64,000 nucleotides of DNA from Polyangiaceae bacterium (GTDB lineage: Bacteria; Myxococcota_A; Polyangia; Polyangiales; Polyangiaceae). Under the pieces are notes generated by a model. The model did not search any database and was not told the DNA's origin. It worked only from the letters and a program-made list of their open reading frames with translations. Shown one piece after another: positions 18,701 to 26,024 of this stretch; the first letter of the stretch is position 1; each line of letters begins with the position of its first letter. Location: contig JAICUB010000027.1 in NCBI GenBank assembly GCA_025936045.1, forward strand, positions 29,482 to 93,481. The letters run 5' to 3'. Both the position numbers and the translations under genes were made by a program.

Positions 18701-19825
18701 CAGGCGCTCGGGCGAGACGTTCGCGACGGCTTCGGCGTCGTAGACGGCCCGCGCGGCAAGCTCGAGCGAACCCCGGTGCACATCGGACGCGAAGATCTTC
18801 ACGGGGCGCCCGCCGTGCCGACTCGACGCTTCGTATAGCAGGATTGCGAGCGAGTACGCCTCCTCGCCCGTGGCGCAGCCCGCGACCCAAACACGCACGG
18901 GCGCGTCGCGCGGCTCGCGCTGGAAAAGCTCGGGCAACACGCGGTCCTCCAGGACGGCGAACGCGTCTTCGTTTCGGAAGAAGCGCGTCACACCGATGAG
19001 GAGGTCGCGGTAGAGGAGGTCGAGCTCGTTGCGTTCACGCTTCAGGCGCGCGACGTAGTCGTCGAGGTCGCTCGCGAGCGCGAGCTCGATCCTGCGCTCG
19101 ATGCGCCGCGTTACCGTGCTCGGCTTGTAGTGGTTGAAGTCGATGCCGAACTCTTCCTCGAGCATGCGGTACACGGTGGCGAGGCCGCTGCTCGTCGGAG
19201 CCAGCGCCTCCCGCGTCGCCGCCTCCGCGCCACGCGAGGCCGCTTGCGCCGCATGCTCGAGCAGGACGCGGGGCATGTCCTGGGGCGCGAGCATGCACTC
19301 CGCGACACCCGCGTCGCGCGCCATCTTCGGCATGCCGTCGAACTGCGCCGTCTCGACGGCTTGAACCAGGACGAGGCCGCCGGCGTCGTGCACGTCACGA
19401 ATGCCGCGCGACCCGTCGCTGCCGCCGCCGGAAAGCACGATCGCCACCGCGCGAGGGCCGCACTCCTGCGCGAGCGAACGGAAGAACACGTCGATCGGCA
19501 GCGACAGCTCTTGTTGCTGGTCGCGCTCGCTCAAGAGCAAGCGGCCGCCCGAGATGATCATCTCCTTCTTCGGAGGAATCAGATAAATGTGGCTCGCCTC
19601 GATTTCGAGGCCGTCTTCCACGAGCTTGATGGGCAGCGCGGTGTGTCGCGCGAGCAGCTCATCCATCAAGCTTTTGAAGTCGGGAGACAGATGCTGGATG
19701 ATCACGAACGCCATGTCCGTGCTCGCCGGCAGGTTGTCGAAGAAGCGTTCGAGCGCGTCCAGGCCGCCGGCTGACGCACCGATGCCCACGACGTAGCTCG
19801 GCGTTCGCCGCGGCTGCGTGCTCAC
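15785..19825 (-). CDS. CheB-CheR-PAS-histidine kinase-receiver hybrid
   Basis: This 1346-residue protein chains, in order: a CheB methylesterase domain (VVGIGASAGGLDAL near residue 12, catalytic-type HLSPDF and LSGGGSDG); a CheR methyltransferase (about 210-480, SAM loop VWVAGCATGEEAYS); a Glu/Asn-rich coiled coil of SNEELQSTNEELQ units (about 640-700); two PAS domains; HisKA with the phospho-acceptor in MLSHELRNPLSA; an HATPase domain (DDGAGIP, GLGLGLTLV); and a C-terminal receiver (VLVVEDNADG, LIDLGLPGMDG). It lacks the CheB N-terminal receiver. Fusions of this type are known in many proteobacteria and myxobacteria and are thought to link methylation-type signalling to phosphorelay. The GTG start at 19825 gives MSTQPRRTPSYVVGIGAS; no strong ribosome site is seen. 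Cytoplasmic; output partner unknown. Confidence 0.95.
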   Translation of the reverse strand: MSTQPRRTPSYVVGIGASAGGLDALERFFDNLPASTDMAFVIIQHLSPDFKSLMDELLARHTALPIKLVEDGLEIEASHIYLIPPKKEMIISGGRLLLSERDQQQELSLPIDVFFRSLAQECGPRAVAIVLSGGGSDGSRGIRDVHDAGGLVLVQAVETAQFDGMPKMARDAGVAECMLAPQDMPRVLLEHAAQAASRGAEAATREALAPTSSGLATVYRMLEEEFGIDFNHYKPSTVTRRIERRIELALASDLDDYVARLKRERNELDLLYRDLLIGVTRFFRNEDAFAVLEDRVLPELFQREPRDAPVRVWVAGCATGEEAYSLAILLYEASSRHGGRPVKIFASDVHRGSLELAARAVYDAEAVANVSPERLQRYFIQRGQDYQVVPEIRQLIVFAPHNVIRDAPFTRIDLISCRNLLIYLQTAAQQKALSLFHFGLNRDGMVFLGPSESLGVLSHDFEVVDKHWRIYKKYSDARTPVDARLQPRKVEPRPGAAALPSPSGRQPLAHMLGAYDALLDRFMPPSLLVSGRGEVLHAFGGASRFLRHRDGRQTADVLDLVESDLKLVLSGGLKRAFDEKSELVFRNVRLHAEGEGAAHYDVRLSAILGEKQAEPWVLVSFERVAAEAQTDTAQPTEMEVTSAPSAQITELETQLSATRENLESVIEQFETSNEELQTTNEELHSSNEELQSTNEELQSVNEELYSVNAEYQRKIAELTELTNDMDNLLSSTDVGTIFLNRELKVRKFTPQIAEAFNLLPHDIGRSLETFTHNIDHPELIDDLRRVLASGERVERELQDRTGRYFFLRILPYRAKGTSEGVVLTMIDVSSLKTAEDALFHERYLLNSLLSAVPDAIYFKDARGRFIRANEPVAREFGLSDPRALVGKTPFELTEHRVALATHEEDENVLRTGHAQPYRLERRTSVDAREQWVVATRHPLIDGSRRPVGVITVLRDVTDQKRAEEKIQEAVQRRDQFLAMLSHELRNPLSAIVTATALVKAAPRADNSNKLIWIIDRQSQQMAHLLDDLLEASRVTQNKIELRKRVVDIAPIVNEAADAVRPTMEARGLDFTVAIDGTELCVEGDPARLQQLQVNLLNNAAKYTVRGGHVHLAARREDGAVVIRVRDDGAGIPAEMLDSVFDLFVQSQRTLDRADGGLGLGLTLVRSLVTLHGGSVTAHSDGPGKGSEFVVRLPLVAATEEEPSKRCGAPHVPAGARVLVVEDNADGREMLCELLALAGCECHSADTGPAGLELMARIQPSVALIDLGLPGMDGFELARQIRSNPRHAGVYLIALTGYGQASDRARALQAGFDEHVVKPIGPEMLMRLLATGAKQEDGMEKSGAHLN

Positions 19826-20038
19826 GTCGGCCGCCGTCGACGCTTCGTGCGCGCGGCGCCCAGACGCTTCGGCCCGACGAATTTCGGCAGTGGCGCTGTG
19901 AGACCCATGGGGTCCCGCGCTGCATCCGTCGTGCCGAGCGCCCCTCTCTAGCGAATCATCCGCTTTTTACGCGTCGCGGAGTCCCGAGGATGGGCCCATT
20001 TTTGAGCGCGCCGTGGCAGATAGCCACGCCCCGCCCGT

Positions 20039-20680
20039 CTAGGCATCGTCTTCACACTCGAAGATCCCGTTCCTGCGGATGTACTCCGCGATCTCGACGG
20101 CGCTGCGGACCCCTAGTTTTTTGTAGATCTCCGAACGCTGGGTTTTTACGGCCGCCTCTCCGACGCCGTGGCGCGCGGCAATCTGCGGATTGCCGTAGGC
20201 ATTGGCCAGCAGGTGGGCCACTTGTCGCTCGCGTTTCGTGAGTCGGTGCCAGCTTAGCTCGGTCCAGTCGAGACCAGCGCTGTGGAACCGCTCGCCCGCC
20301 GCAACCCTCTCCACGGCGCGCACGAGGACTTCCTGGTCTTCGTCCTTGAGTACATAGCCGTGAGCGCCGGCGGCGTTGGCCTCCCGCACGTAATTCGGCT
20401 TGTTGTGCATGCTGAGAACCAGCACGCGCACCGTCGGATAAAGCTCGCGGATGCGCGAGAGGATGCAGAGCCCGTTCTCGTTCTTGAGCTCGATGTCCAT
20501 GAGCAGGACGTCCGGCGTGTGTTCGGCGAGAAGCTGCCACGCCTCGCCGAGCGAGCTCGCCTCGGCAATGACGGAGAAATCGGCTCGTTCCGAGAGGACG
20601 CGGCGCAACCCCGCGCGGAGCATCGCGTGATCGTCGACGAGCAGCAGGCGTATCGCCGGAGCAGGGACGGGGGTCGTCAT
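20039..20680 (-). CDS. NarL/LuxR-family response regulator
   Basis: A receiver domain fills residues 1-120 (LLLVDDHAMLRAGLRR, phospho-acceptor Asp in LLMDIELKNENG, Lys in YVLKDEDQ), and a LuxR-type helix-turn-helix fills about 145-205 (LTKRERQVAHLLANAYGN, then GVGEAAVKTQRSEIYKKLG). The start at 20680 is set by an ATGA overlap with the upstream kinase gene, giving translational coupling and a 213-residue product, normal for the family. It is the cognate regulator of that kinase. Targets are not visible here. Confidence 0.95.
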   Translation of the reverse strand: MTTPVPAPAIRLLLVDDHAMLRAGLRRVLSERADFSVIAEASSLGEAWQLLAEHTPDVLLMDIELKNENGLCILSRIRELYPTVRVLVLSMHNKPNYVREANAAGAHGYVLKDEDQEVLVRAVERVAAGERFHSAGLDWTELSWHRLTKRERQVAHLLANAYGNPQIAARHGVGEAAVKTQRSEIYKKLGVRSAVEIAEYIRRNGIFECEDDA

Positions 20681-22020
20681 GGCGTCCGGTCTACCTTCAG
20701 ATGCACGCAAAGCTCGGTAGACCCCCGACGGGATTGGATGCGGAACGTGCCGTCGAGGTCGGCCACGCGCTCGCGAATATGGCGCAAGCCGGCGTGCTCG
20801 CTGTCGTCCACGCGCTCCGGGTCGAAACCGCAGCCGTCGTCGTGAACACGAAGCGTCAGATTCGCCTTGCGGTCACGCCGCACCTCGAGCTCCACGTTCT
20901 TGGCGCGTGCGTGTCGTTCGATGTTCGTGAGGCACTCCTGCACGATGCGGTAGAGTTCGCTCGCGTACGGTTCGGGCGGTCCGTCCGTGACCGTGTCGAT
21001 GAAATGGACCTCGGTTCCGCTGTGCACGGCGAAATCGCGCACGAGCTCCGAAAGCGCTTGCGACCAGCCGAGCGTCACGACGGGGGTGGGCGGCGAGCGG
21101 TACACGATGGCGCGCACCTCGGTGATCGCGCGCGCGAGAGGCTCGATTCCGAGCGCAAGGCTCTGGGCGGCGTCCTCGCGATTGCGGGCCAATTTCTGTG
21201 CCGCGAGCCCGAGCTCGAGCTTCGCCGCCGCGAGCAACTGGAGCACGCCCTCGTGCAGCTCGCGAGCAATGTGCCCTTGCTCGCGTTGACGGAGTGTCGC
21301 CAAGCGTTCGTTGGCCACGCGGAGCCGCCGATCGGCTAGCCGCTGCTCGTTGATGGTCAGCCCGAGCGTACTCGCGAATACGAGTCCGATCGCGAGCAGG
21401 GCCACCGCCACGAGACCTCGCATCGTCCCCGCGACGCTCCGGCGCGCTTGCGTTCGGATGCGCTCGGTCGCTGCCGCCACGTCGTCGAGGTAGACGCCGG
21501 TGCCGAGAACCCAACCGAAACGCGGCAGCAGGGCCACGTACGCCAGCTTCTCCGCGGAGCGTCCGGTCGAAGGCTTCCGCCATTCGTACCGTTGGAAACC
21601 GCTGCCGCGCTGCGCCGTCTCGACGAGTCCCGGAATGACTCGACGACCGCGCGCGTCGCGCAGCTCCCAAAGGTTACTCCCGACGAGGTCCGGCTGCATG
21701 GGGTGCACGAGGCAGGTGCCGGCGCGGTCGTAGGCGAAGAAATAGCCGTCCTCGCCGTAGTGAGCCGCCGCGATCAAGGCTTTGGCGTGTTCCGCCGCGC
21801 GTGCTTCGTCGCCGTCGTCGAGCACCTGGAGCTCACCCTCGATCAAGGCGATAGCGTGGCGCAGCTCGGCGCGCTTCTGCTCCATCAAGCTTGCTTCGAT
21901 GAGCCCCGCCTGCTGCTCCGTGAGAAGTCGGGATTGACGAACGACCTCGAGCGCCACCGCGAGCGACGCAACCAAGCAGGGTAAAATCGCGAGCACGACG
22001 ATTTTCCACCGGAGCGACAT
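20677..22020 (-). CDS. Cache-domain sensor histidine kinase (HisKA_3)
   Basis: Membrane segments at residues 5-24 and 201-221 bracket a periplasmic single-Cache domain (DGYFFAYDRAGTCLVHP is its signature, about 91-107; FGWVLGTGVYLDD closes it). The cytoplasmic part has a HisKA_3 dimerisation helix with phospho-acceptor His256 in HIARELHEGVLQLL and an HATPase domain (ECLTNIERHARA, HDDGCGFD). The ATG at 22020 is preferred because it places the first membrane helix at the N-terminus; an upstream in-frame codon at 22068 adds 16 unneeded residues. It senses a small ligand, typically a carboxylate or amino acid for this Cache class, and should phosphorylate the coupled response regulator. Divergent from queC. 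Confidence 0.95.
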   Translation of the reverse strand: MSLRWKIVVLAILPCLVASLAVALEVVRQSRLLTEQQAGLIEASLMEQKRAELRHAIALIEGELQVLDDGDEARAAEHAKALIAAAHYGEDGYFFAYDRAGTCLVHPMQPDLVGSNLWELRDARGRRVIPGLVETAQRGSGFQRYEWRKPSTGRSAEKLAYVALLPRFGWVLGTGVYLDDVAAATERIRTQARRSVAGTMRGLVAVALLAIGLVFASTLGLTINEQRLADRRLRVANERLATLRQREQGHIARELHEGVLQLLAAAKLELGLAAQKLARNREDAAQSLALGIEPLARAITEVRAIVYRSPPTPVVTLGWSQALSELVRDFAVHSGTEVHFIDTVTDGPPEPYASELYRIVQECLTNIERHARAKNVELEVRRDRKANLTLRVHDDGCGFDPERVDDSEHAGLRHIRERVADLDGTFRIQSRRGSTELCVHLKVDRTP

Positions 22021-22135
22021 CCTGCTTTCTCTGCTTATCACGAGGGTTCGCGCTGTCTCTCCCCACAAGTGATGAGGCGTGCCTCCCCCGAAGTGCGACT
22101 GACCGAATTCGAGCGCCGCCGCTAGAAGTAAGCCC

Positions 22136-22828
22136 GTGGCCTCGGAAAAAACGGTCGTCCTCGTGAGCGGTGGCCTCGACAGCGCGGTCCTGCTGCATCA
22201 AGTGCAAAAAGGTGGGCAACCCTTGCCGGTCTTCATCGACTACGGCCAGCGCGCGGTCGAGCGGGAACGGGCGGCCGCACTGGTGCAGTGTGGTGCACTC
22301 GGCCTCGAGCTCACGCGACTCGACGCAACGGCGGTGGCGGCTGCGTTTCATGCCAAGGCGGCGATTCGCCCCCATAGTCCGCTTCCGCTGCGAAATCTGG
22401 TGCTCATGAGCCTGGCGCTCTCCTACGCCGACTTGGTGCAGGCGGGCTCGGTGGCGACGGCCGTCATCCGAGACGATATTGGCGCGTACCCGTGCACCGC
22501 GGGCAGCTTCTGGTACGCCTTTCGCGATCTCGCGGCGACGATGGGAAGCGTGCGGATCGAGACGCCGCTCATCTATCTCGACAAAGTCGCGGTGATCGCC
22601 GAAGGCTTGCGCTTGGGCGTCGACCTCTGCGGCACCTACAGCTGCAGCGTCGGAGAGCCCGCGCATTGCGGACGCTGCCGGCAGTGCGTCGTGCGCCGCG
22701 CCGCCGCTCTCAAGGCCGGACTGCTCGAGCCGGACGACTTCTACCTGCGGGAAGCGAGGGAACCCCTCAGCGTGCTTCTTCCGCCGGCCGAGCAAGCTCG
22801 ATCCACGTCGGGTGCTTGGCGGTGGTGA
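22136..22828 (+). CDS. queC: 7-cyano-7-deazaguanine synthase QueC
   Basis: QueC converts 7-carboxy-7-deazaguanine to preQ0 with ATP and ammonia in queuosine biosynthesis. The PP-loop SGGLDSAV is at residues 11-18, and the Zn site is formed by Cys170, Cys178, Cys181 and Cys184 (CSVGEPAHCGRCRQC). Length 230 is typical. The GTG start at 22136 has a weak AGAAG site upstream. Other queuosine genes (queD, queE, queF) are not in the window, so it appears to be a stand-alone gene. DUF/7-deazaguanine DNA-modification relatives share this fold, but no DpdA-like or other modification genes are nearby. Confidence 0.92.
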   Translation: MASEKTVVLVSGGLDSAVLLHQVQKGGQPLPVFIDYGQRAVERERAAALVQCGALGLELTRLDATAVAAAFHAKAAIRPHSPLPLRNLVLMSLALSYADLVQAGSVATAVIRDDIGAYPCTAGSFWYAFRDLAATMGSVRIETPLIYLDKVAVIAEGLRLGVDLCGTYSCSVGEPAHCGRCRQCVVRRAAALKAGLLEPDDFYLREAREPLSVLLPPAEQARSTSGAWRW

Positions 22829-23002
22829 AGCCAAGCCGTATCACCGGGCGTCGCCCCGTCGTCTCGCGCCGTCCTCGCCATTCGGGCGGTTAGAACCGCA
22901 CCGCCAGGTCCCCCGGGGTACGTGGGCCAACGTCATGTACTTCTCCGAGGAGACCGCAAGCATGCCGGCGCTCCCGGATTGAACGGGGACACCGAGCGAG
23001 CT

Positions 23003-23332
23003 TCAGACCTCGGGATGAAGCTCGAGGAACGCGCGAGCAGCGTCGGTCGCGCGTCGAGCGGCCTCGCGCGGCGTCGGCTGCGACCGAACGCCCAAGAGGA
23101 GGCTCACCATCAGGTCGCCCCAAAGCAGCGCGCCGAACTGCTTTGCAAGCTCCGCGGGGCGGCCCGTGAGTAGTCCGGAAACGGCGGCATCTCCCATGAT
23201 CTTGCGCAACGCGACGCGAGTCGCCTCGCGACCGATCGAGTCGAGCGCGCGCGCCACCTCCGGCGCGTGAATCGCCTCGGCGATGGCCAAGCGAAAGACC
23301 GCGACGACGGTCGGATCGCTTTCATCTTCCAA
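23003..23332 (-). pseudogene. TetR-family (AefR-like) regulator remnant lacking its DNA-binding domain
   Basis: The ~109 residues match the ligand-binding C-terminal half of AefR-like TetR regulators (VFRLAIAEAIHAPEVARAL, then LLWGDLMVSLLLGV). The frame stays open upstream to a stop near 23480, but that part is low-complexity (Pro/Thr/Ser) and has none of the TetR helix-turn-helix pattern. Translations in the other two minus frames do not recover it either. The gene has therefore lost its N-terminal ~75 residues, by deletion or rearrangement. A TTG at 23332 could still start a headless protein. It sits divergent from the SDR gene, where an intact repressor would be expected. Confidence 0.65.
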
Positions 23333-23662
23333 AGCTTCAACCTGTTGCCGGGGCCAGCTACTACTTGTCGAGTGCGTGGACGGCGTCGGCGTTGGTGTCG
23401 GCGAACCTCGGTGACCGCCGCTCCGAGCGAGGCAGCGTTCCGCAGAAGGACAACGCCATCTTGCAGCTCACTCGGTACTTCTGACATTCCTTGGTCCTGT
23501 CAGAAAATAGTCGGTGTGGCAGCACGAGCGCCTCGTGGGGGACTTCGAAGACCTTTCCGAGGCGGATTCCGACGGCAGTTCAGCGTCCGCGCCGTGCTTT
23601 CCACAGCCTCGGCGTAGGCGCCCAGTTTGCAGGAGGACGCGTTGAAACACGGAGGTTGACCC
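23333..23662. other. Non-coding scar region between TetR remnant and SDR gene
   Basis: No intact gene. On the plus strand, 23306-23350 reads DDGRIAFIFQSFNLLP, which looks like the Q-loop segment of a LolD/MacB-type ABC ATPase, then degenerates. A 27-bp inverted repeat lies at 23479-23505, and a good ribosome-binding site (GGAGG, about 23653) precedes the SDR start. The 174 bp between queC and the TetR remnant (22829-23002) holds nothing recognisable. Confidence 0.5.
23479..23505. promoter_or_regulatory. Inverted repeat, probable repressor operator
   Basis: TTCTGACA and TGTCAGAA are perfect 8-bp arms separated by 11 nt. It lies between the TetR remnant and the SDR gene, about 160 bp upstream of the SDR start, as expected for an operator of a divergent TetR-SDR pair. 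Confidence 0.5.
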
Positions 23663-24613
23663 ATGAAAGTCTTCTTGACGGGCGCCAGTGGAGTCGTTGG
23701 TCGAAGGGCCATTCCGCTATTGGTGCGAAAGGGGCATTCTGTCATGGCTGTGGTTCACACGGCGAAGAAGCGCGAAGCCGTCGAAGGGCAGGGGGCCAAA
23801 GTCACTGACGTGAGCCTGTTCGATATGCCTGCCTTGCAGCGCGCGCTCGAGGGCTACGACGTGGTGGTCAACCTGGCGACGCATATGCCCGCCTCGGCCG
23901 CACACGTGCTTTTGCGGGGCGCCTGGACTGAAAATGATCGGATCAGACGCGAGGGTTCGCGTAACCTGGTCGGCGCTGCCATCTCCGCGGGCGTGCAGCG
24001 CTTCGTGCAAGAGTCGTTTGCGCCGGCGTATCCCGACCGAGGCTCGGCGTGGATCGACGAGAGCGTGCCGCTCGCGCCGGTCGCCTACAATCGTACGCTC
24101 GTCGACGCCGAACGCTCCGCCGAGCAGTTCAGCGGCGGCGCGCGGCGCGGCATCGTGCTGCGCTTCGCGGCGTTCTACGGCGCTGACTCGCGGATGCACG
24201 CCGACATGATTCGGCTCGTGCGTCGCGGCTTCGCTCCCATGCCGGGCCCCGCCGGCGCCTTCATTTCGTCGGTATCGCACGCTGATGCGGCTTCCGCGGT
24301 GGTGGCTGCTCTCGAGCTGCCTGCAGGCGTCTACAACGTGAGCGACGACGAGCCCGTGACACATCGAGCGTATTTCGACGCTCTCGCAGCGGCCTTGGGC
24401 GTACGAAGCCCTAGGCTGCCGCCGGTTTGGGCGACATTCCTGTTCGGAGCCATCGGCAAGCTCGCCGCGCGCTCCTTGCGGATTTCGAACCGTAGGCTGC
24501 GGGAGAGCAGCAATTGGACGCCTCGTTATCCGAGCGTGCGGGAAGGCTGGGAGGACGCGGCGAAGCCCGCCGAAGGCTACCGAGGCACGCCGTCACTTCG
24601 TCACACCGGCTAA
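23663..24613 (+). CDS. NAD(P)-binding extended-SDR family protein, catalytic Lys replaced
   Basis: A Rossmann nucleotide-binding loop is at residues 6-13 (TGASGVVG), and the overall pattern (VVNLATHMP, FVQESFAPAY, FAAFYGAD, YNVSDDEPVTH) is that of NAD-dependent epimerase/dehydratases. Length 316 is usual. The active-site YxxxK reads Tyr-Asn-Arg-Thr-Leu (YNRTLVDAE), so the lysine is missing; the protein may be an atypical, NmrA-like or non-catalytic member. GGAGG with a 7-nt spacer fixes the ATG. It was probably controlled by the neighbouring TetR-type regulator, now a remnant. Substrate unknown. Confidence 0.85.
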   Translation: MKVFLTGASGVVGRRAIPLLVRKGHSVMAVVHTAKKREAVEGQGAKVTDVSLFDMPALQRALEGYDVVVNLATHMPASAAHVLLRGAWTENDRIRREGSRNLVGAAISAGVQRFVQESFAPAYPDRGSAWIDESVPLAPVAYNRTLVDAERSAEQFSGGARRGIVLRFAAFYGADSRMHADMIRLVRRGFAPMPGPAGAFISSVSHADAASAVVAALELPAGVYNVSDDEPVTHRAYFDALAAALGVRSPRLPPVWATFLFGAIGKLAARSLRISNRRLRESSNWTPRYPSVREGWEDAAKPAEGYRGTPSLRHTG

Positions 24614-24779
24614 CGCCGTCGTCAGCCGCGGTCGCCGCCGAAAGCTAGCATCGGCCGCTCGGGGCGCGGGCATGGTGCCCGTGGCTGCGGTTCGCAGCGG
24701 ATTGCCTTGGGGCTGGAGTCCGCCCTTGCTGGCGAGCCGACGAAGCGGAAATGGACCGCCGGCGACACTGCTCGCTGTC

Positions 24780-26015
24780 ATGGCCGTAAAAGCGTTCGCT
24801 GCCGCCGGCCTCGTGCTCGTCGCGACAGCCTGTGGTGAGAACAATCCGCCCTCGGAGAGTCACGATTCGCGTGGAGGAGGAGATTCCGGCGGCCATGCCG
24901 TCGCGGGGACGAATGGCGGCAGGAGCGGTAGCACCGCGGCCGGGGGTGTCAGCACGGGCACCGGCGGCGAGACGCCGGAGGGCGGACCGGCTGGCATATC
25001 CGGCAGCTCCGGTGCAGGCGGTGGGAGCGGCGGCCACGGTGGGAGTCCGACGGCGGGCGCTGGCGGACGCGCTGCAGCGGGGTCGGACGGCAACGCGGGT
25101 CGCGGCGGAAGCGCGACCGGGGGTGCTGACCCGAGCGGGCACGGCGGCGCGGGAAACGCAGGTATGGAGGCCACTGGCGGCCGGCATGAGGGCGGCGCCG
25201 GCGCACCGGGCGGTTCGTCGTCGATAGCGGGCAGTAGCGCCGGCGGCGCCGGCAGCGGGACGCAGAGTACGGGCTGCGGCAAGACGCCGACGTTGAAGAA
25301 CAGCACGTCGAATTCGAACCCGAGCGCCATCACGATTTCAGTCGCCGGCACGAACCGCGAGTACGCCATTCGCTGGCCTTCGAATTACGACACTACCCAC
25401 CCGTACCGGCTCATTCTCGACCTGCACGGCTATGGCGGCTCTTACAAGGAAACGGCGGGCGAAGACTATTTCGGGCTCTGGACGCCGTCGAACGGCACGA
25501 CCATCTTCGTCGCGCTCTCGGCGGTGAGCACCGATTGGCGGAACGGCGACAATCTCGCCTACGTCGACGCTTTGCTCGCGGCGGTCGAGGACGACCTCTG
25601 CATCGACACGTCGCGCATCATGCTGGAGGGCTTCAGCCAGGGTGCCGCCGAGGTGTGGCAGCTAGCCTGCTCGCGGCCCGGCGTGTTTCGCGCCGCTGTC
25701 GGTCACTCGGGCGGCGGCGTGACCAACCCGACGAGTTGCATGCCGATTCCCTATCTCGGCTCCGGCGGCTTGCAGGAGAGCGTCACGCAGAGCACGCAGA
25801 CCGATCAGTTTGCGAAGTGGAACGGATGCACGGTGACGACGCTGCCGAAAGCACCCACGGGCGGCCACGTCTGCACGGATTACACGGGCTGCCCAAGCTC
25901 CGACCCCGTTCGCTGGTGCAACTACGACGGTCCGCACACACCCTTGCCCACGGACTCGGGGATGAACTCCTCCTGGATGCCCTCGGAAACCTGGCCGTTT
26001 TTTAGCCAGTTTTGA
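24780..26015 (+). CDS. Secreted CE1/PHB-depolymerase-like esterase, lipoprotein
   Basis: The ATG at 24780 gives a compact lipoprotein signal ending in LVATAC; an earlier in-frame start at 24672 would bury the signal behind 36 residues. After a ~150-residue Gly/Ser linker comes an alpha/beta-hydrolase domain: LILDLHGYGG (oxyanion region), nucleophile Ser286 in GFSQGA, and a likely catalytic His in NYDGPHTP near the C-terminus. These blocks fit the feruloyl-esterase / polyhydroxybutyrate-depolymerase group (CE1, LpqC-like). It probably hydrolyses an ester in plant cell wall or polyester at the cell surface; substrate not determinable. The linker and lipid anchor fit the other surface lipoproteins in the window. 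Confidence 0.85.
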   Translation: MAVKAFAAAGLVLVATACGENNPPSESHDSRGGGDSGGHAVAGTNGGRSGSTAAGGVSTGTGGETPEGGPAGISGSSGAGGGSGGHGGSPTAGAGGRAAAGSDGNAGRGGSATGGADPSGHGGAGNAGMEATGGRHEGGAGAPGGSSSIAGSSAGGAGSGTQSTGCGKTPTLKNSTSNSNPSAITISVAGTNREYAIRWPSNYDTTHPYRLILDLHGYGGSYKETAGEDYFGLWTPSNGTTIFVALSAVSTDWRNGDNLAYVDALLAAVEDDLCIDTSRIMLEGFSQGAAEVWQLACSRPGVFRAAVGHSGGGVTNPTSCMPIPYLGSGGLQESVTQSTQTDQFAKWNGCTVTTLPKAPTGGHVCTDYTGCPSSDPVRWCNYDGPHTPLPTDSGMNSSWMPSETWPFFSQF

Positions 26016-26024
26016 GCGCGGAGC

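Noticed and set aside
19990..19999. ATGGGCCCAT palindrome followed by T-run as a terminator
   Set aside because: The T-run is on the plus strand, whereas both flanking genes are on the minus strand.
23110..23487. Minus-strand frame as an alternative TetR N-terminus
   Set aside because: It contains no HTH pattern and is out of frame with the TetR C-terminal half.
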